In this document: positions 49,467 through 58,218 of the stretch, in pieces
How the letters are laid out: each line of letters opens with the position of its first letter
How positions within the stretch are numbered: position 1 is the stretch's first letter
Assembly: GCA_964410485.1 (NCBI GenBank)
Contig: CAYPHJ010000015.1
Location: forward strand, 1 to 58,509
Reading direction: 5' to 3'
DNA: 58,509 bases
Origin: CAYPHJ01 sp964410485
Lineage (GTDB): Bacteria; Desulfobacterota; Binatia; UBA9968
Notes under the pieces: model-generated
Seen by the model: only the letters and a program-made list of their open reading frames with translations
What the model was told of the DNA's origin: nothing
Databases searched by the model: none
Position numbers and translations under genes: made by a program

Positions 49467-50183
49467 CTATCGCGTTGTCTTCAGGGCAGCGATACGCTCG
49501 TCCAGTGCCGGATGCGTCGACAAAAAGCCTCCACCCGTATGACCGGACACTCGTTGAATCCAGCTAAGCGTCTCGACCATGGTCTTCGGAGGGTAGCCCG
49601 CACGGCGGAGAATCTCCATACCATGCCGATCAGCCGCCAGCTCGTCCGCACGGCTATAGCTACGTGCGACAAGCGTTCCGGCAACCTTCGACACCGGGGA
49701 ACTACCGGGGATCAGCTGTTCCAAAACCGCGACTCCAATATTGATCCCAGCACCGACTGCCTGCGCTCTGGCGACGTGCCCGAGATCTTGATGGGCAAGT
49801 TCATGGGCCATGACCCCTGTAAGCTGCTCATCGGTCGCTCGTCTCAACAGACCCGTGGTTACATAGAACTGACACGACCCGCCATTAGCCGCGTTAATTT
49901 CCGTGTGGTCGATGACCTGTATCCGTACCTGGTCTGGAGGGCATGGGTTGTCCATCACTCGCAGTAGCGGCATAACCACTCGCCGCAGCTTCTGGACCTC
50001 CAAATGATCGGTGTAGAAGAAGGAACGCTGCCGCGCGGGTTCTCGTGGCGCGCGCTGAGCCGAATACGTTGCACCACCGGCGCACCCCGAAAGCGCCAGT
50101 ACCAGCATAGTCAGAGCCGCCGCGATGTGTTTTTGCCTTGTAGGAAGCCTGTTGACCGGCACGGTCACTCCCCCGGCGGGCAA
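49467..50183 (-). CDS. M48 family metalloprotease, lipoprotein
   Basis: A 238-residue periplasmic protease with signal and lipobox LALSGCAGG. MAHELAHQDLGH has the HExxH zinc site, and SRADELAADRHGMEILRRAGY supplies the third ligand Glu. The N-terminal start is uncertain: TTG 50183 is nine bases after the DUF3108 stop, while GTG 50162 follows GGGGGAG. The family (BepA/LoiP/YcaL-like) degrades misassembled outer-membrane proteins. Its partner DUF3108 gene is directly upstream and the glycine-zipper lipoprotein downstream, forming an envelope-quality unit. Confidence 0.88.
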   Translation of the reverse strand: MPAGGVTVPVNRLPTRQKHIAAALTMLVLALSGCAGGATYSAQRAPREPARQRSFFYTDHLEVQKLRRVVMPLLRVMDNPCPPDQVRIQVIDHTEINAANGGSCQFYVTTGLLRRATDEQLTGVMAHELAHQDLGHVARAQAVGAGINIGVAVLEQLIPGSSPVSKVAGTLVARSYSRADELAADRHGMEILRRAGYPPKTMVETLSWIQRVSGHTGGGFLSTHPALDERIAALKTTR

Positions 50184-50192
50184 GCCGACGCC

Positions 50193-51056
50193 TTAGAGTT
50201 TCGGCGACTCGAGATCGGCTGAAGTTGAATGAAAGCCGTGCTTGTCCTGAACGAGCTCCATGTGAACCGTTCCGACGAAGATCTTGCTGCTCAGCTTGAT
50301 CGGCAAGCGCCGCTCGTCGTCCGAGATCCAGATCGTGGCCTGATTAATGCGCCCTGCGTAGCCTGTCTTCGTAAGGTTTTGAATCCGCGGAACGATCCTG
50401 AACGCGTTTACCTTTTTACCCGAATCGAGCTCAACGGCCTCTTTTCCATCAACCGTTAACTCCAACAGATAACGGTGTCGCCCACCGAAAACCTTGAAGT
50501 AAAGTCGATCACCAACATCAAAATCGATGCTACGCGCGAGAAACACAGCACTGATGGGGTCGAAAGTATTCTCCGAATCGAACTCAAAGACCCGCGGCTT
50601 CCTGCCTTTCTGTTGCCGGTTGACGGCCCATCGATCGGTCCTGTTGTTCAGTATGGCCTCGGTATCTATCACCCTGGAGTTCTCGCGTTGCCGGAAAAGG
50701 TAATGAGACGGAGTCAGCGCCACCGCATCGAACGTGGATGTAATGGTGCCCCTCATGCGCCAGATCCAGTCCAATAATCGACTGGTTCTGGCCTCTACCC
50801 GTACCTGATACGCCTTTCGACCCTCCACCACAGTCGGCATGGTCTGCACTTCCGCGGTAGCAACCGACACCATTCCATTCCAGCTTGCCCTATAGACCGC
50901 CTTCTCCCCGGCCTCGAAGGGATAAAATTTGGGTTGGTAGACCGGCACCGTTTCCGGATTGGCGAGCAGAACCTCCTCGGCTTTTGAAGCTGAGCCTAAC
51001 GTTGCCGTGATAACCAAAACCAAAGTAACCAAGATACGAGTCTTTAATTTTCTCAT
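50193..51056 (-). CDS. DUF3108 periplasmic protein
   Basis: A 287-residue protein with a signal peptide (LVTLVLVITATLGSASKA). FEAGEKAVYRASWNGMVSVATAEVQ, FDSENTFDPISAVFLARSID and RRLPIKLSSKIFVGTVHMEL follow the DUF3108 pattern of a beta-sheet lipid-binding fold related to LolA-like proteins. Function is not established for the family. It leads a minus-strand unit with the M48 protease and glycine-zipper lipoprotein, which suggests an outer-membrane role. Confidence 0.85.
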   Translation of the reverse strand: MRKLKTRILVTLVLVITATLGSASKAEEVLLANPETVPVYQPKFYPFEAGEKAVYRASWNGMVSVATAEVQTMPTVVEGRKAYQVRVEARTSRLLDWIWRMRGTITSTFDAVALTPSHYLFRQRENSRVIDTEAILNNRTDRWAVNRQQKGRKPRVFEFDSENTFDPISAVFLARSIDFDVGDRLYFKVFGGRHRYLLELTVDGKEAVELDSGKKVNAFRIVPRIQNLTKTGYAGRINQATIWISDDERRLPIKLSSKIFVGTVHMELVQDKHGFHSTSADLESPKL

Positions 51057-51319
51057 CGCAACCTTTAGACGAAAAGATTTCGCTCATGTTAATCTCAGCG
51101 CCAGGAGAAAACAATAGAAGGCCCCGGCGCAGCGCAGTTTTTTTATTCAACGGCGCCCCCCCTTCCCCTCATAGTGGGCTACGGCTTCGCCGAGATATTC
51201 CCCCCTCCTTCCTGGTTGGCGGAAACCAGAAACTTGACAACCGCGCGGTGCGCGCGGCGCTGCTCACTGCTTCTGCCACGCAAGCTTTTGCGCTAAGATG
51301 CAGCTACTGCGGTGTGCCC

Positions 51320-51697
51320 ATGGATCCCCGGCTGTTGCTGATCATCGACGATGAAGTCGGAGTGCGCGAGTCCTTACGCATGGTCTTCGGCAAGGATTTT
51401 CGCATTCTTGAAGCCGATTCGTTGGATGCCGCTCTGCCGCAAGTGCGGGAAAGTAAACCGCCCGTGGTGCTTTTGGATCTCCTCATGCCGAAAACCGACG
51501 GCATGGAGGCCTTAAAGCAGATTAAAGCCCTTCATCCGCAGTGTGAAGTCATCATGTTGACCGCGGTAAGCTCCAAGCACGTAGCCGCCACTGCTCTCGA
51601 AGCGGGTGCCTTCGATTTCGTGGCAAAGCCGTTCGACGTAGTAGATCTCCGGCGTAAGGTCGCTCAGGCTCTAAAACAAATCAGGGAGAGATCTTAG
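51320..51697 (+). CDS. Single-domain response regulator
   Basis: A 125-residue receiver domain. ATG 51320 begins DPRLLLIIDDEVG; the longer frame upstream is not supported. It has the acidic pair IDDE, phosphorylation Asp in VVLLDLLMPKTDG, Thr in VIMLTAV and Lys in VAKPFD, so all canonical residues are present. There is no output domain or kinase gene nearby. It may act by protein contact, as CheY or Spo0F do. Confidence 0.92.
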   Translation: MDPRLLLIIDDEVGVRESLRMVFGKDFRILEADSLDAALPQVRESKPPVVLLDLLMPKTDGMEALKQIKALHPQCEVIMLTAVSSKHVAATALEAGAFDFVAKPFDVVDLRRKVAQALKQIRERS

Positions 51698-51808
51698 CAG
51701 AATGACCGATGACCGCAGACACCCGCGGCTGACGATTATCGGTCGTCATTCCTGATCTAACCTGGGACGCAGACGGGCTATCTCTTTGCGCAGCAGACCA
51801 GCTTTTTA

Positions 51809-51858
51809 CCAGTGTGCGTCTGTAGTTTAATTAAAGCCAGTGTGCGTCTGTAGTTTAA
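51809..51858. repeat. 22-base direct repeat, period 28
   Basis: CCAGTGTGCGTCTGTAGTTT then AA occurs at 51809-51830 and again at 51837-51858, separated by TTAAAG. It lies between two convergent genes, 18 bases from the PsbP-like stop. It is a recent tandem duplication or a two-site element. Confidence 0.7.
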
Positions 51859-51875
51859 ATCGGAGCAGCCAACCT

Positions 51876-52547
51876 TCAAGGAACGGGCTCTAGACCTTTC
51901 GGCGATTGCGGCCTCGAGGGAACAGTCTTCGCCGCCGCACCCGTTATCCGAAAAGAGTTGAAGACGACCAGCGAAAGCGTATTGTCTGTGGCCTTTGACT
52001 CGTCCAAAAAAGCCGTCATGAGAAAATTGACGGAATACTTTTTGGCAAACGGAAAGGCATGAATACCGGCGAAAATGACCGCTTTTCCCTCAGGCCTGGT
52101 GTGCAGAGTCGATATGAAAAATTGAAGCGCTTTGTCGTTCGACAAATCGCTGCGCTCGCCAATGGTCATTTTGGTTGCGTGCACGTTGCGGGACACCGTC
52201 TGATAAATATGCTCGATGGTTTGGGATATCAAGTCGTCCACCCTGCTCTTTCGCTCTTGACCAGTGTTGAAATTCTCTTTAGCGGTCTGTTGCTCCAAAG
52301 GTTCGACAATGACCATAAAAGAGCTGCCGGCAGGCCCGAAGACCATCACGCGAAAGTCTTTGTTGGCCTGACCCTCGGGTAGCTTTTGAATCTTCCAAGC
52401 CACCGGGTACTTGAATCGGTATCCGTACTCCTCGTCGAAAAACTCCGCCATGCGCTCTTCCTCATTGCCGGCGGCGACTGTAGAACCAGATACCAGCATT
52501 ACGACGAGAGCGCATGTCATCAGAACGCTAGAGATGCTTCTGTGCAT
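51876..52547 (-). CDS. Exported PsbP-like (DUF1795-type) protein
   Basis: A 223-residue protein with a signal peptide (SSVLMTCALVVMLVSGSTVA). EEYGYRFKYPVAWKIQ and VMVFGPAGSSFMVIVEPL, ending with NTLSLVVFNSFRI, fit the PsbP/Mog1-like fold (FxxPxxW after an aromatic strand). Bacterial members are periplasmic with unknown function. The Pro-rich C-terminal tail is disordered. The gene is convergent with the response regulator. Confidence 0.65.
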   Translation of the reverse strand: MHRSISSVLMTCALVVMLVSGSTVAAGNEEERMAEFFDEEYGYRFKYPVAWKIQKLPEGQANKDFRVMVFGPAGSSFMVIVEPLEQQTAKENFNTGQERKSRVDDLISQTIEHIYQTVSRNVHATKMTIGERSDLSNDKALQFFISTLHTRPEGKAVIFAGIHAFPFAKKYSVNFLMTAFLDESKATDNTLSLVVFNSFRITGAAAKTVPSRPQSPKGLEPVP

Positions 52548-52609
52548 ACGTCAAACACACTACCACACCGCATCTATGCCGCAACCAGCGCGCACCGCGC
52601 GCCGTTCCG

Positions 52610-52924
52610 AGTTCCGAGTCTCGAGTTTCGAGTTTTCCCTCCCCAACCCGAGACCCGGGACCCGAGACTTTAGACAGAAGACATTCCGCGCACCGCCGCG
52701 CAGTTCCGAGTTCCGAGTCTCGAGTTTCGAGTTTTCCCGCCCCAACCCGAGACCCGGNNNNNNNNNNNNNNNNNNNNNNNNNNNNNNNNNNNNNNNNNNN
52801 NNNNNNNNNNNNNNNNNNNNNNNNNNNNNNNNNNNNNNNNNNNNNNNNNNNNNNNNNGTTCCGAGTTCCGAGTCTCGAGTTTCGAGTTTTCCCGCCCCAA
52901 CCCGAGACCCGGGACCCGAGACTC
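52610..52924. repeat. GAGTCTCGAGTTTCGAG / CCCGAGACCCGG repeats (family C)
   Basis: A unit of CCGAGTCTCGAGTTTCGAGT, CCCAACCCGAGACCCGG and GACCCGAGACT words occurs at 52610-52670, 52703-52757 and 52858-52924, each preceded by a CGCGCGG-type stretch (GCGCACCGCGCGCC, GCACCGCCGCGC). The last two are the same 55 bases doubled by the N gap. It fills the space before the helicase gene. Confidence 0.65.
52703..52912. other. Scaffold join: 55-base duplicate around 100 N
   Basis: Bases 52703-52757 and 52858-52912 are identical over 55 bases, with exactly 100 N between. As at 43757-43966, a k-mer-size overlap was probably recorded as a gap. Because the sequence is itself a repeat, a missing repeat copy cannot be excluded here. 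Confidence 0.85.
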
Positions 52925-53005
52925 TAGACAGTAATTGCGCGCGGTGCGCGCATCGCTTGCCCCGTTCCGGGAAAATGGGTAATTTAGCCGGCAGGCGGAG
53001 TTCCC

Positions 53006-55006
53006 TTGGCAAAAAAATACATCCTTCGTGACACGAGCACGACGCTTTTGCGCCCTGGCCGAGTCGACTATCGAAAGGAGCTGAACCAGGCGCAATACCG
53101 GGCGGCAACCACGATTGAGGGGCCCTTGTTGATTATCGCTGGCGCCGGCACGGGAAAAACGCGAACCTTGGTGCATCGTGTGGCCCACCTCATCGATATC
53201 GGCGTCGACCCGCGTTCGATTCTCTTGCTCACGTTTACCCGACGGGCCGCTGAAGAAATGTTGCGGCGCGCCAGCCTGCTGATCGATAACCGCTGCAGCC
53301 ACGTCGCCGGCGGCACCTTTCATTCGTTCGCCAACCTGGTACTGCGAGAGTATGGGCGCGCGATCGATCTTCCTCCGTCCTTTACCATCATGGACCGCCC
53401 AGACAGCGAGGATGCCATCCAGCTCCTGCGTGGCGAGATGGGCCTCAATCAGAAAGACAAACGCTTCCCGCGCAAGCAAACGGTGGCGGAAATATTCAGC
53501 ATGGCGCTCAACAAACAGCTCACCATTCCTGAGCTGATTGAACGGGATTACCCCCATCTCTATGAGTCGCTCGAAGATCTGCTTGGCCTGTACGAGCGGT
53601 ATGTCGAATACAAAGCCAGTAAAACTCTAGTGGACTACGACGATCTGCTCACGCGTCTTAGAGACCTATTGGCCGGCCGTGAGACTGTCCGGCGGCGGCT
53701 TTCGGAAACTTATCAGTTCATTATGGTAGACGAGTACCAGGACACTAACCATTTGCAAGCGCGCATTGTCAGGTTATTGGCGGCTACGCATGACAATGTC
53801 GCTGTGGTGGGCGATGACGCCCAGAGCATCTACTCGTTTCGCGGCGCCAACTTCCGCAACATCATGGATTTTCCAAATGATTTTCCCGGAGCAGAGATTG
53901 TCAAGCTGGAAGAAAACTATCGCAGCACGCAACCCGTTCTAACCCTGACCAACGAGATCATTCACCGCGCCCATGAGCGGTACGAGAAACGGCTCTTCAC
54001 CAGTAAATCGGATGGCCAAACTCCCCTGCTGGTTCAAGCCGAGAGCGAGCAGATTCAGTCGCGGTTCGTTTGCCAAAAGATTTTGGAGCTTCGGGAAGAA
54101 GGTGTGCCTTTGTGGGATATCGCGGTGCTGTTTCGCTCGAGCTTTCACTCGTTTGACTTGGAGCTGGAGTTGACGCGCCATAACATTCCGTTTATCAAAA
54201 GGGGTGGTTTCCAGTTCATGGAAACCACCCACATCAAGGATCTCCTGGCTTACCTGAGAGTTCTCGCCAATCCACAAGACACCGTTTCGTGGAACCGCAT
54301 TCTCCTCCTGCTCGAAGGGGTCGGCCCGCAGATGATTCAGAAGATTACTCGCTGGATTGTCGATAGCGAGCGAGCGCTGGACCGGCTGCGATCGTTTGAC
54401 GGAACGGGCAAAGTTTCCCATGGACTCAAGACGCTGGCGCAGGTGTTGGAGGTCGCCGCAGGGGCGGAGCGGCCCGTTGAGCAAACACAATACCTACTGC
54501 AATACTACGTGCCGATCCTCAAACGTACTCACCCCGACGATCATCCCAAGCGCTTAAGGGATTTGGAGCATTTTCAGGGCATCACGGAACGCTACCGAAG
54601 CTTGGAACGCCTGTTGAGCGACATGGCTCTGGAGCCGCCCAACGACAGCGTCGCGGGTGTGCTGGCTGTCGATCCCGACGAAGGTCCGCTGGTGCTGTCC
54701 ACGATTCATTCGGCCAAAGGGTTGGAGTGGCATTCTGTTTTTATCATCTGGGCCCTGGAAGGCAGATTTCCGTCATTCTACAACATCAACAGCAATGAGG
54801 ATCTGGAAGAAGAGCGCAGGCTTCTCTACGTAGCCGCGACTCGAGCTAAAGAGAATTTGTTCATCACCTATCCCATCAAGGTCTTTGATCGGGGATTACG
54901 CATGGTGCTGTCTCGGCCTTCACAGTTCCTGGAAGGCATTTCCGAAGATGTGTTGGAACCAGTGATGGTAGTGGACGAAGAAAGTAACTGGGGGTGGGAA
55001 ACATAA
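53006..55006 (+). CDS. UvrD/Rep-type ATP-dependent DNA helicase
   Basis: The start is TTG 53006 after GGCGGAG (52994-53000 or so). The 666-residue SF1A helicase has Walker A GAGTGKT (46-52), motif Ia LLTFTRRAAEEM, Walker B VDEYQD, motif III GDDAQSIYSFRGA, motif IV ENYRS, motif V LSTIHSAKGLEWHSVF and motif VI EEERRLLYVAATRA. It unwinds DNA 3'-5' in repair or replication. Its stop overlaps the next gene's ATG by one base (TAATG), linking it to a spermidine synthase-like gene, an unusual partner. Confidence 0.95.
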   Translation: MAKKYILRDTSTTLLRPGRVDYRKELNQAQYRAATTIEGPLLIIAGAGTGKTRTLVHRVAHLIDIGVDPRSILLLTFTRRAAEEMLRRASLLIDNRCSHVAGGTFHSFANLVLREYGRAIDLPPSFTIMDRPDSEDAIQLLRGEMGLNQKDKRFPRKQTVAEIFSMALNKQLTIPELIERDYPHLYESLEDLLGLYERYVEYKASKTLVDYDDLLTRLRDLLAGRETVRRRLSETYQFIMVDEYQDTNHLQARIVRLLAATHDNVAVVGDDAQSIYSFRGANFRNIMDFPNDFPGAEIVKLEENYRSTQPVLTLTNEIIHRAHERYEKRLFTSKSDGQTPLLVQAESEQIQSRFVCQKILELREEGVPLWDIAVLFRSSFHSFDLELELTRHNIPFIKRGGFQFMETTHIKDLLAYLRVLANPQDTVSWNRILLLLEGVGPQMIQKITRWIVDSERALDRLRSFDGTGKVSHGLKTLAQVLEVAAGAERPVEQTQYLLQYYVPILKRTHPDDHPKRLRDLEHFQGITERYRSLERLLSDMALEPPNDSVAGVLAVDPDEGPLVLSTIHSAKGLEWHSVFIIWALEGRFPSFYNINSNEDLEEERRLLYVAATRAKENLFITYPIKVFDRGLRMVLSRPSQFLEGISEDVLEPVMVVDEESNWGWET

Positions 55007-56526
55007 TGATAGCGCAAGTTTTGTTGAGCATGGTGGTCTTTGTCAGCGGTGCCGTGTTAATGGCTCTTGAGATCGTCGGCAGTCGCGTATTGGCGCCTTA
55101 CTTTGGCAATTCGATTTTTGTCTGGGGCAGCTTGATATCCGTTGTCCTTGCGGCTCTGAGCATCGGCTACTTTTGGGGTGGCTGGTTATCGGCGCGCAAT
55201 CCGTCCTATGCCCGGCTCATGGTCCTACTGATCATTCCCGGTTTTCTTATTTTGCTGCTGCCGTTCGTTTATCCGACGGTCAATTCATGGGTAGCAAGCG
55301 TCGATTTCGGCGTGCGTTGGAACCCGCTGATCGCGTGCACGATCTACTTTTTGCCACCGGGAATTTTTATCGGAACCATCTCCCCCTATGTCATAAGATT
55401 GGCCGCCACGAGCTTGGCGGGGGTCGGCAGCACGGCGGGAACTCTTTACGCCATCTCCACATCCGGCAGTATTTTTGGAACACTACTAACAGCTTTTTAT
55501 TTGATTCCCGCTTTGGGCGTGAGCAATATTATCCATTCTCTTGGCTTCACAATGATCGGTTTGTCGCTGGTCGTTTTGCCTTTAGTGGGTGTGCGCAGCA
55601 TGGCATACGCCAGGGCCGCAGCGGTCGCTTCGGTTGCAATCGCCTCAATCGTGAATCCGATCACGCCGATGGCATGGGCACGTGTCAAAACCATATTGGA
55701 GAAAGACTCGTTTTATCATCGGATACGGGTCGAAGAGGACGAGGAGGCTCGCTATCTCTATTTTGACCGCACGCTACAAAGCGCGATGAATCTAAAAGAT
55801 CCCACCGCGCTCCGGCTGATCTATTCACGGTATACATCGCTCGGTTTCGCCTTTAGGCCGGACGCCAAGAAGATGCTGATCATCGGGTTAGGCGGCGGCT
55901 CCATCCCGAAGAAGCTAGAAAAAGAATTTCCTTCACTGGAAATGGACGCCGTTGAAATCGATCCGGAAGTCATACAGATCGCCAAAACACACTTTGACGT
56001 ACGCGAGAGCAAGAATCTGCGCATTCATGCACAGGATGGCCGCCTATTTTTGACCCGCACGCCCAACCAGTACGATATTATCTTGCTCGACGCCTACCAC
56101 TCGGATGCCATGCCTTTTCACCTTGCTACCAAAGAGTTTTTCGAGCTTGTGCGCCGAAAGCTCACTTCTAACGGCATCCTTGTGACGAATCTTATTAGCG
56201 CGGTTACAGGGTCTTCCGGAAAAATCGCGCGCTCTTTCGTGAAGACCCAGCGGCTGGTATTCCCTCAGACCTATGTATTTGCCGCTCGCCGTCCCGACAA
56301 CGTCAGCTTGGAAACCGTGCAAAACGTCATCGTCATCGCCACCAAGGACAAAGAACGGCTGGACATCAAGGAAATCGTTAAGCGCGCAACCGCCATCAAC
56401 AAAGGCCTGTTTCCGGATTCCATACACGATATCGCCACCGCATACTATGACGCGCCGCTGGCTGACCATGACGTTCCCATCCTGACCGATGATTATGCGC
56501 CGACAGACAATTTGCTTCATCCTTAG
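55006..56526 (+). CDS. Membrane-fused spermidine synthase-like protein
   Basis: ATG 55006 overlaps the helicase stop, so GTG 54994 is not needed. The 506-residue protein has about seven membrane helices in residues 1-205 (LEIVGSRVLAPYFGNSIFVWG opens the first loop) and a Rossmann methyltransferase-like half with LIIGLGGGSIPKKL, AVEIDPEVI and DIILLDAYHSDAMPF. This matches the fused MFS/spermidine synthase-like family. Aminopropyl transfer is not proven for these. It is followed by a metzincin lipoprotein whose start lies 38 bases inside it. Confidence 0.88.
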   Translation: MIAQVLLSMVVFVSGAVLMALEIVGSRVLAPYFGNSIFVWGSLISVVLAALSIGYFWGGWLSARNPSYARLMVLLIIPGFLILLLPFVYPTVNSWVASVDFGVRWNPLIACTIYFLPPGIFIGTISPYVIRLAATSLAGVGSTAGTLYAISTSGSIFGTLLTAFYLIPALGVSNIIHSLGFTMIGLSLVVLPLVGVRSMAYARAAAVASVAIASIVNPITPMAWARVKTILEKDSFYHRIRVEEDEEARYLYFDRTLQSAMNLKDPTALRLIYSRYTSLGFAFRPDAKKMLIIGLGGGSIPKKLEKEFPSLEMDAVEIDPEVIQIAKTHFDVRESKNLRIHAQDGRLFLTRTPNQYDIILLDAYHSDAMPFHLATKEFFELVRRKLTSNGILVTNLISAVTGSSGKIARSFVKTQRLVFPQTYVFAARRPDNVSLETVQNVIVIATKDKERLDIKEIVKRATAINKGLFPDSIHDIATAYYDAPLADHDVPILTDDYAPTDNLLHP

Positions 56527-57154
56527 CGCTTTGCTGCTCTCGTCGTGCGCCCTCCCAAGGTCGGATTCGTCCTACCGTCTCGTGCGGGTCAAAGCTCTCG
56601 CCGATCCCGCCATGAGGGAGCGCAATTCGCGCTGGGAACAAGAACTGCGTGGCTTCATCGAGGCATCGTCGGACTACTTCGAAAATGAATTCGGTATCCG
56701 CCTGGTAACTCAGAGCACCGCGCCTTGGCCAACCCACGAACGGATTTCTTCGACTCTCGACCTGCTAGCCAAATTGAAAGAGGCTTTCCCGGTCGGCAAC
56801 AAATCCGAAGCCTATGATCTGGTCATCGCCTTCACCGCGGAGCCACGCAGTCGATATGTCAGAGCGGGGCGACCGAGGGTTGACCGCCTTGGCGATTGCC
56901 AGCATGGGTTAGGAAACTACGTTGTGACGACCGTTTCACGACCCTTTCGCTACACGGGGGTGGGCTCGGAATTGCCGCTGGACGTCATCGCGCTCCTTCA
57001 TGAGCTTGGGCACATTTTTGGCGCCGAGCACACTTCTGATCCCAGCTCCATCATGAATGAAAATTTCGACTACCGCTCAGATTTTGATATGACAAATCGT
57101 AGTGTCATCCTGAAGAACAAACACTGTCCATTCGGGAAAATCGGTAGGCAGTAG
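56489..57154 (+). CDS. Metzincin-type zinc protease, lipoprotein
   Basis: A 221-residue exported protein with lipobox LLSSC (Cys20). The zinc site HELGHIFGAEH has all three His in the metzincin pattern HExxHxxGxxH, and SIMNENF is a Met-turn. The N-terminal part (ASSDYFENEFGIRL) resembles archaemetzincin-like or M12-type proteins, but the lengths differ and I cannot name the subfamily. It overlaps the end of the spermidine synthase-like gene by 38 bases and is probably co-translated with it. Confidence 0.78.
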   Translation: MIMRRQTICFILSALLLSSCALPRSDSSYRLVRVKALADPAMRERNSRWEQELRGFIEASSDYFENEFGIRLVTQSTAPWPTHERISSTLDLLAKLKEAFPVGNKSEAYDLVIAFTAEPRSRYVRAGRPRVDRLGDCQHGLGNYVVTTVSRPFRYTGVGSELPLDVIALLHELGHIFGAEHTSDPSSIMNENFDYRSDFDMTNRSVILKNKHCPFGKIGRQ

Positions 57155-57384
57155 GCAGTAATCAGTAGGCAGTAGAATACGGACGGGTGATTGGCGAATT
57201 TGCCGAACTCCCACCAATCGTAAGTCTTCCCTGCTGGAGAGACTGTGCTGTAATGTCATTGTGAGGGAGCCCTCGGACCGTGCTCAGGGTAAACTCCGCG
57301 ACGAAGAGTCTGCTTGTTCGTCGGTCGGCGGTCCTCGGTCGTCGGTCATCAAAAGCAGATCCTTCGCGTTGCTCAGGATGACAA
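57145..57384. repeat. AGGCAGTA stutter, CGGTCGTCGG stutter and REP-like unit
   Basis: 57145-57175 is a run of GTAGGCAGTAGGCAGTAATC words. 57314-57347 reads GTTCGTCGGTCGGCGGTCCT then CGGTCGTCGGTC. 57355-57384 is the inverse of TCATCCTGAGCAACGCGAAGG, related to the unit at 8750-8803, and 57254-57265 has the TGTCATTGTGAGGG end. Together they occupy almost the whole 302-base gap before the RNA methyltransferase gene. Confidence 0.55.
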
Positions 57385-57456
57385 CATTGGGGCGAATTGG
57401 TTATGCCACAACCTCTGACGCGAAGAGGATTGGGGTGATGGCGGGCACTTGACACT

Positions 57457-58218
57457 ATGATTTCCAATATTCGCATCGTACTCGTCAGACCTCGCGGTTC
57501 AGGCAATATCGGTTCGATTGCGCGCGCCATGAAAAATATGGGAGCCTGCGATCTGGCAATTGTAGGTAAAGCGCGCACCGGAAGTTTTTGGGCGAGGGCA
57601 ATGGCGGTTCATGGTCGCAAGATTCTGAGCGCGGCCAGCACCTACACCAGCATACGCGAGGCAATCGCCGACTGTACCCTGGTCATCGGTACCACATGCC
57701 GAGCAGGACTCTACCGCAGGCACAGCCAATCCCCGGGGGAGGTCGCGCCGGCAATTGCGACCGCGGCGCGCTCAGGCAAAGTGGCTCTCATCTTCGGCCC
57801 GGAGGATCACGGCCTCAGCAACAAGGATCTGGAACACTGCCAGCTATTGATCACGATTCCGACACATCCGGATTACCAGTCCTTGAACGTCGCACAGGCG
57901 GCCGTAATTTGCCTCTATGAGATTTATCTGGCTTCGTTGACTCCGCCCGCTGACAGGAAACTCGTCGAGCGTGCATCGGCCGAGGCTGTTGAGCGTCTTT
58001 TCGACCGCATGAGGCGGAGCTTGTTGAGGATCGGATTTCTCGACTCGGAGAATCCGGAGCATATGCTGTTGGCATTCCGGCGCATTCTCGGGCGGGCCGG
58101 ACTCGAAGAAAAAGATGTGCGAATTTTGACGGGTCTTTTCCGGCAGATCGACTGGTATACCGATCAGGGTTGGAAGGTGGTAGAAGACAAGAAAAAACGA
58201 GGCGTGAAGATACGATGA
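57457..58218 (+). CDS. trmJ: TrmJ/SpoU-family RNA 2'-O-methyltransferase
   Basis: A 253-residue SPOUT enzyme. IRIVLVRPRGSGNIGSIARAMKNMG (region) holds the family N/G motif 1, ALIFGPEDHGLSN is motif 2 and IPTHPDYQSLNVAQAAVI is motif 3, forming the SAM-binding knot. The C-terminal 90 residues are helical, as in TrmJ. It methylates the 2'-O of a tRNA nucleotide, position 32 in the best-known cases. The preceding gap is packed with repeats, so it probably has its own promoter close to 57440. Confidence 0.85.
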   Translation: MISNIRIVLVRPRGSGNIGSIARAMKNMGACDLAIVGKARTGSFWARAMAVHGRKILSAASTYTSIREAIADCTLVIGTTCRAGLYRRHSQSPGEVAPAIATAARSGKVALIFGPEDHGLSNKDLEHCQLLITIPTHPDYQSLNVAQAAVICLYEIYLASLTPPADRKLVERASAEAVERLFDRMRRSLLRIGFLDSENPEHMLLAFRRILGRAGLEEKDVRILTGLFRQIDWYTDQGWKVVEDKKKRGVKIR

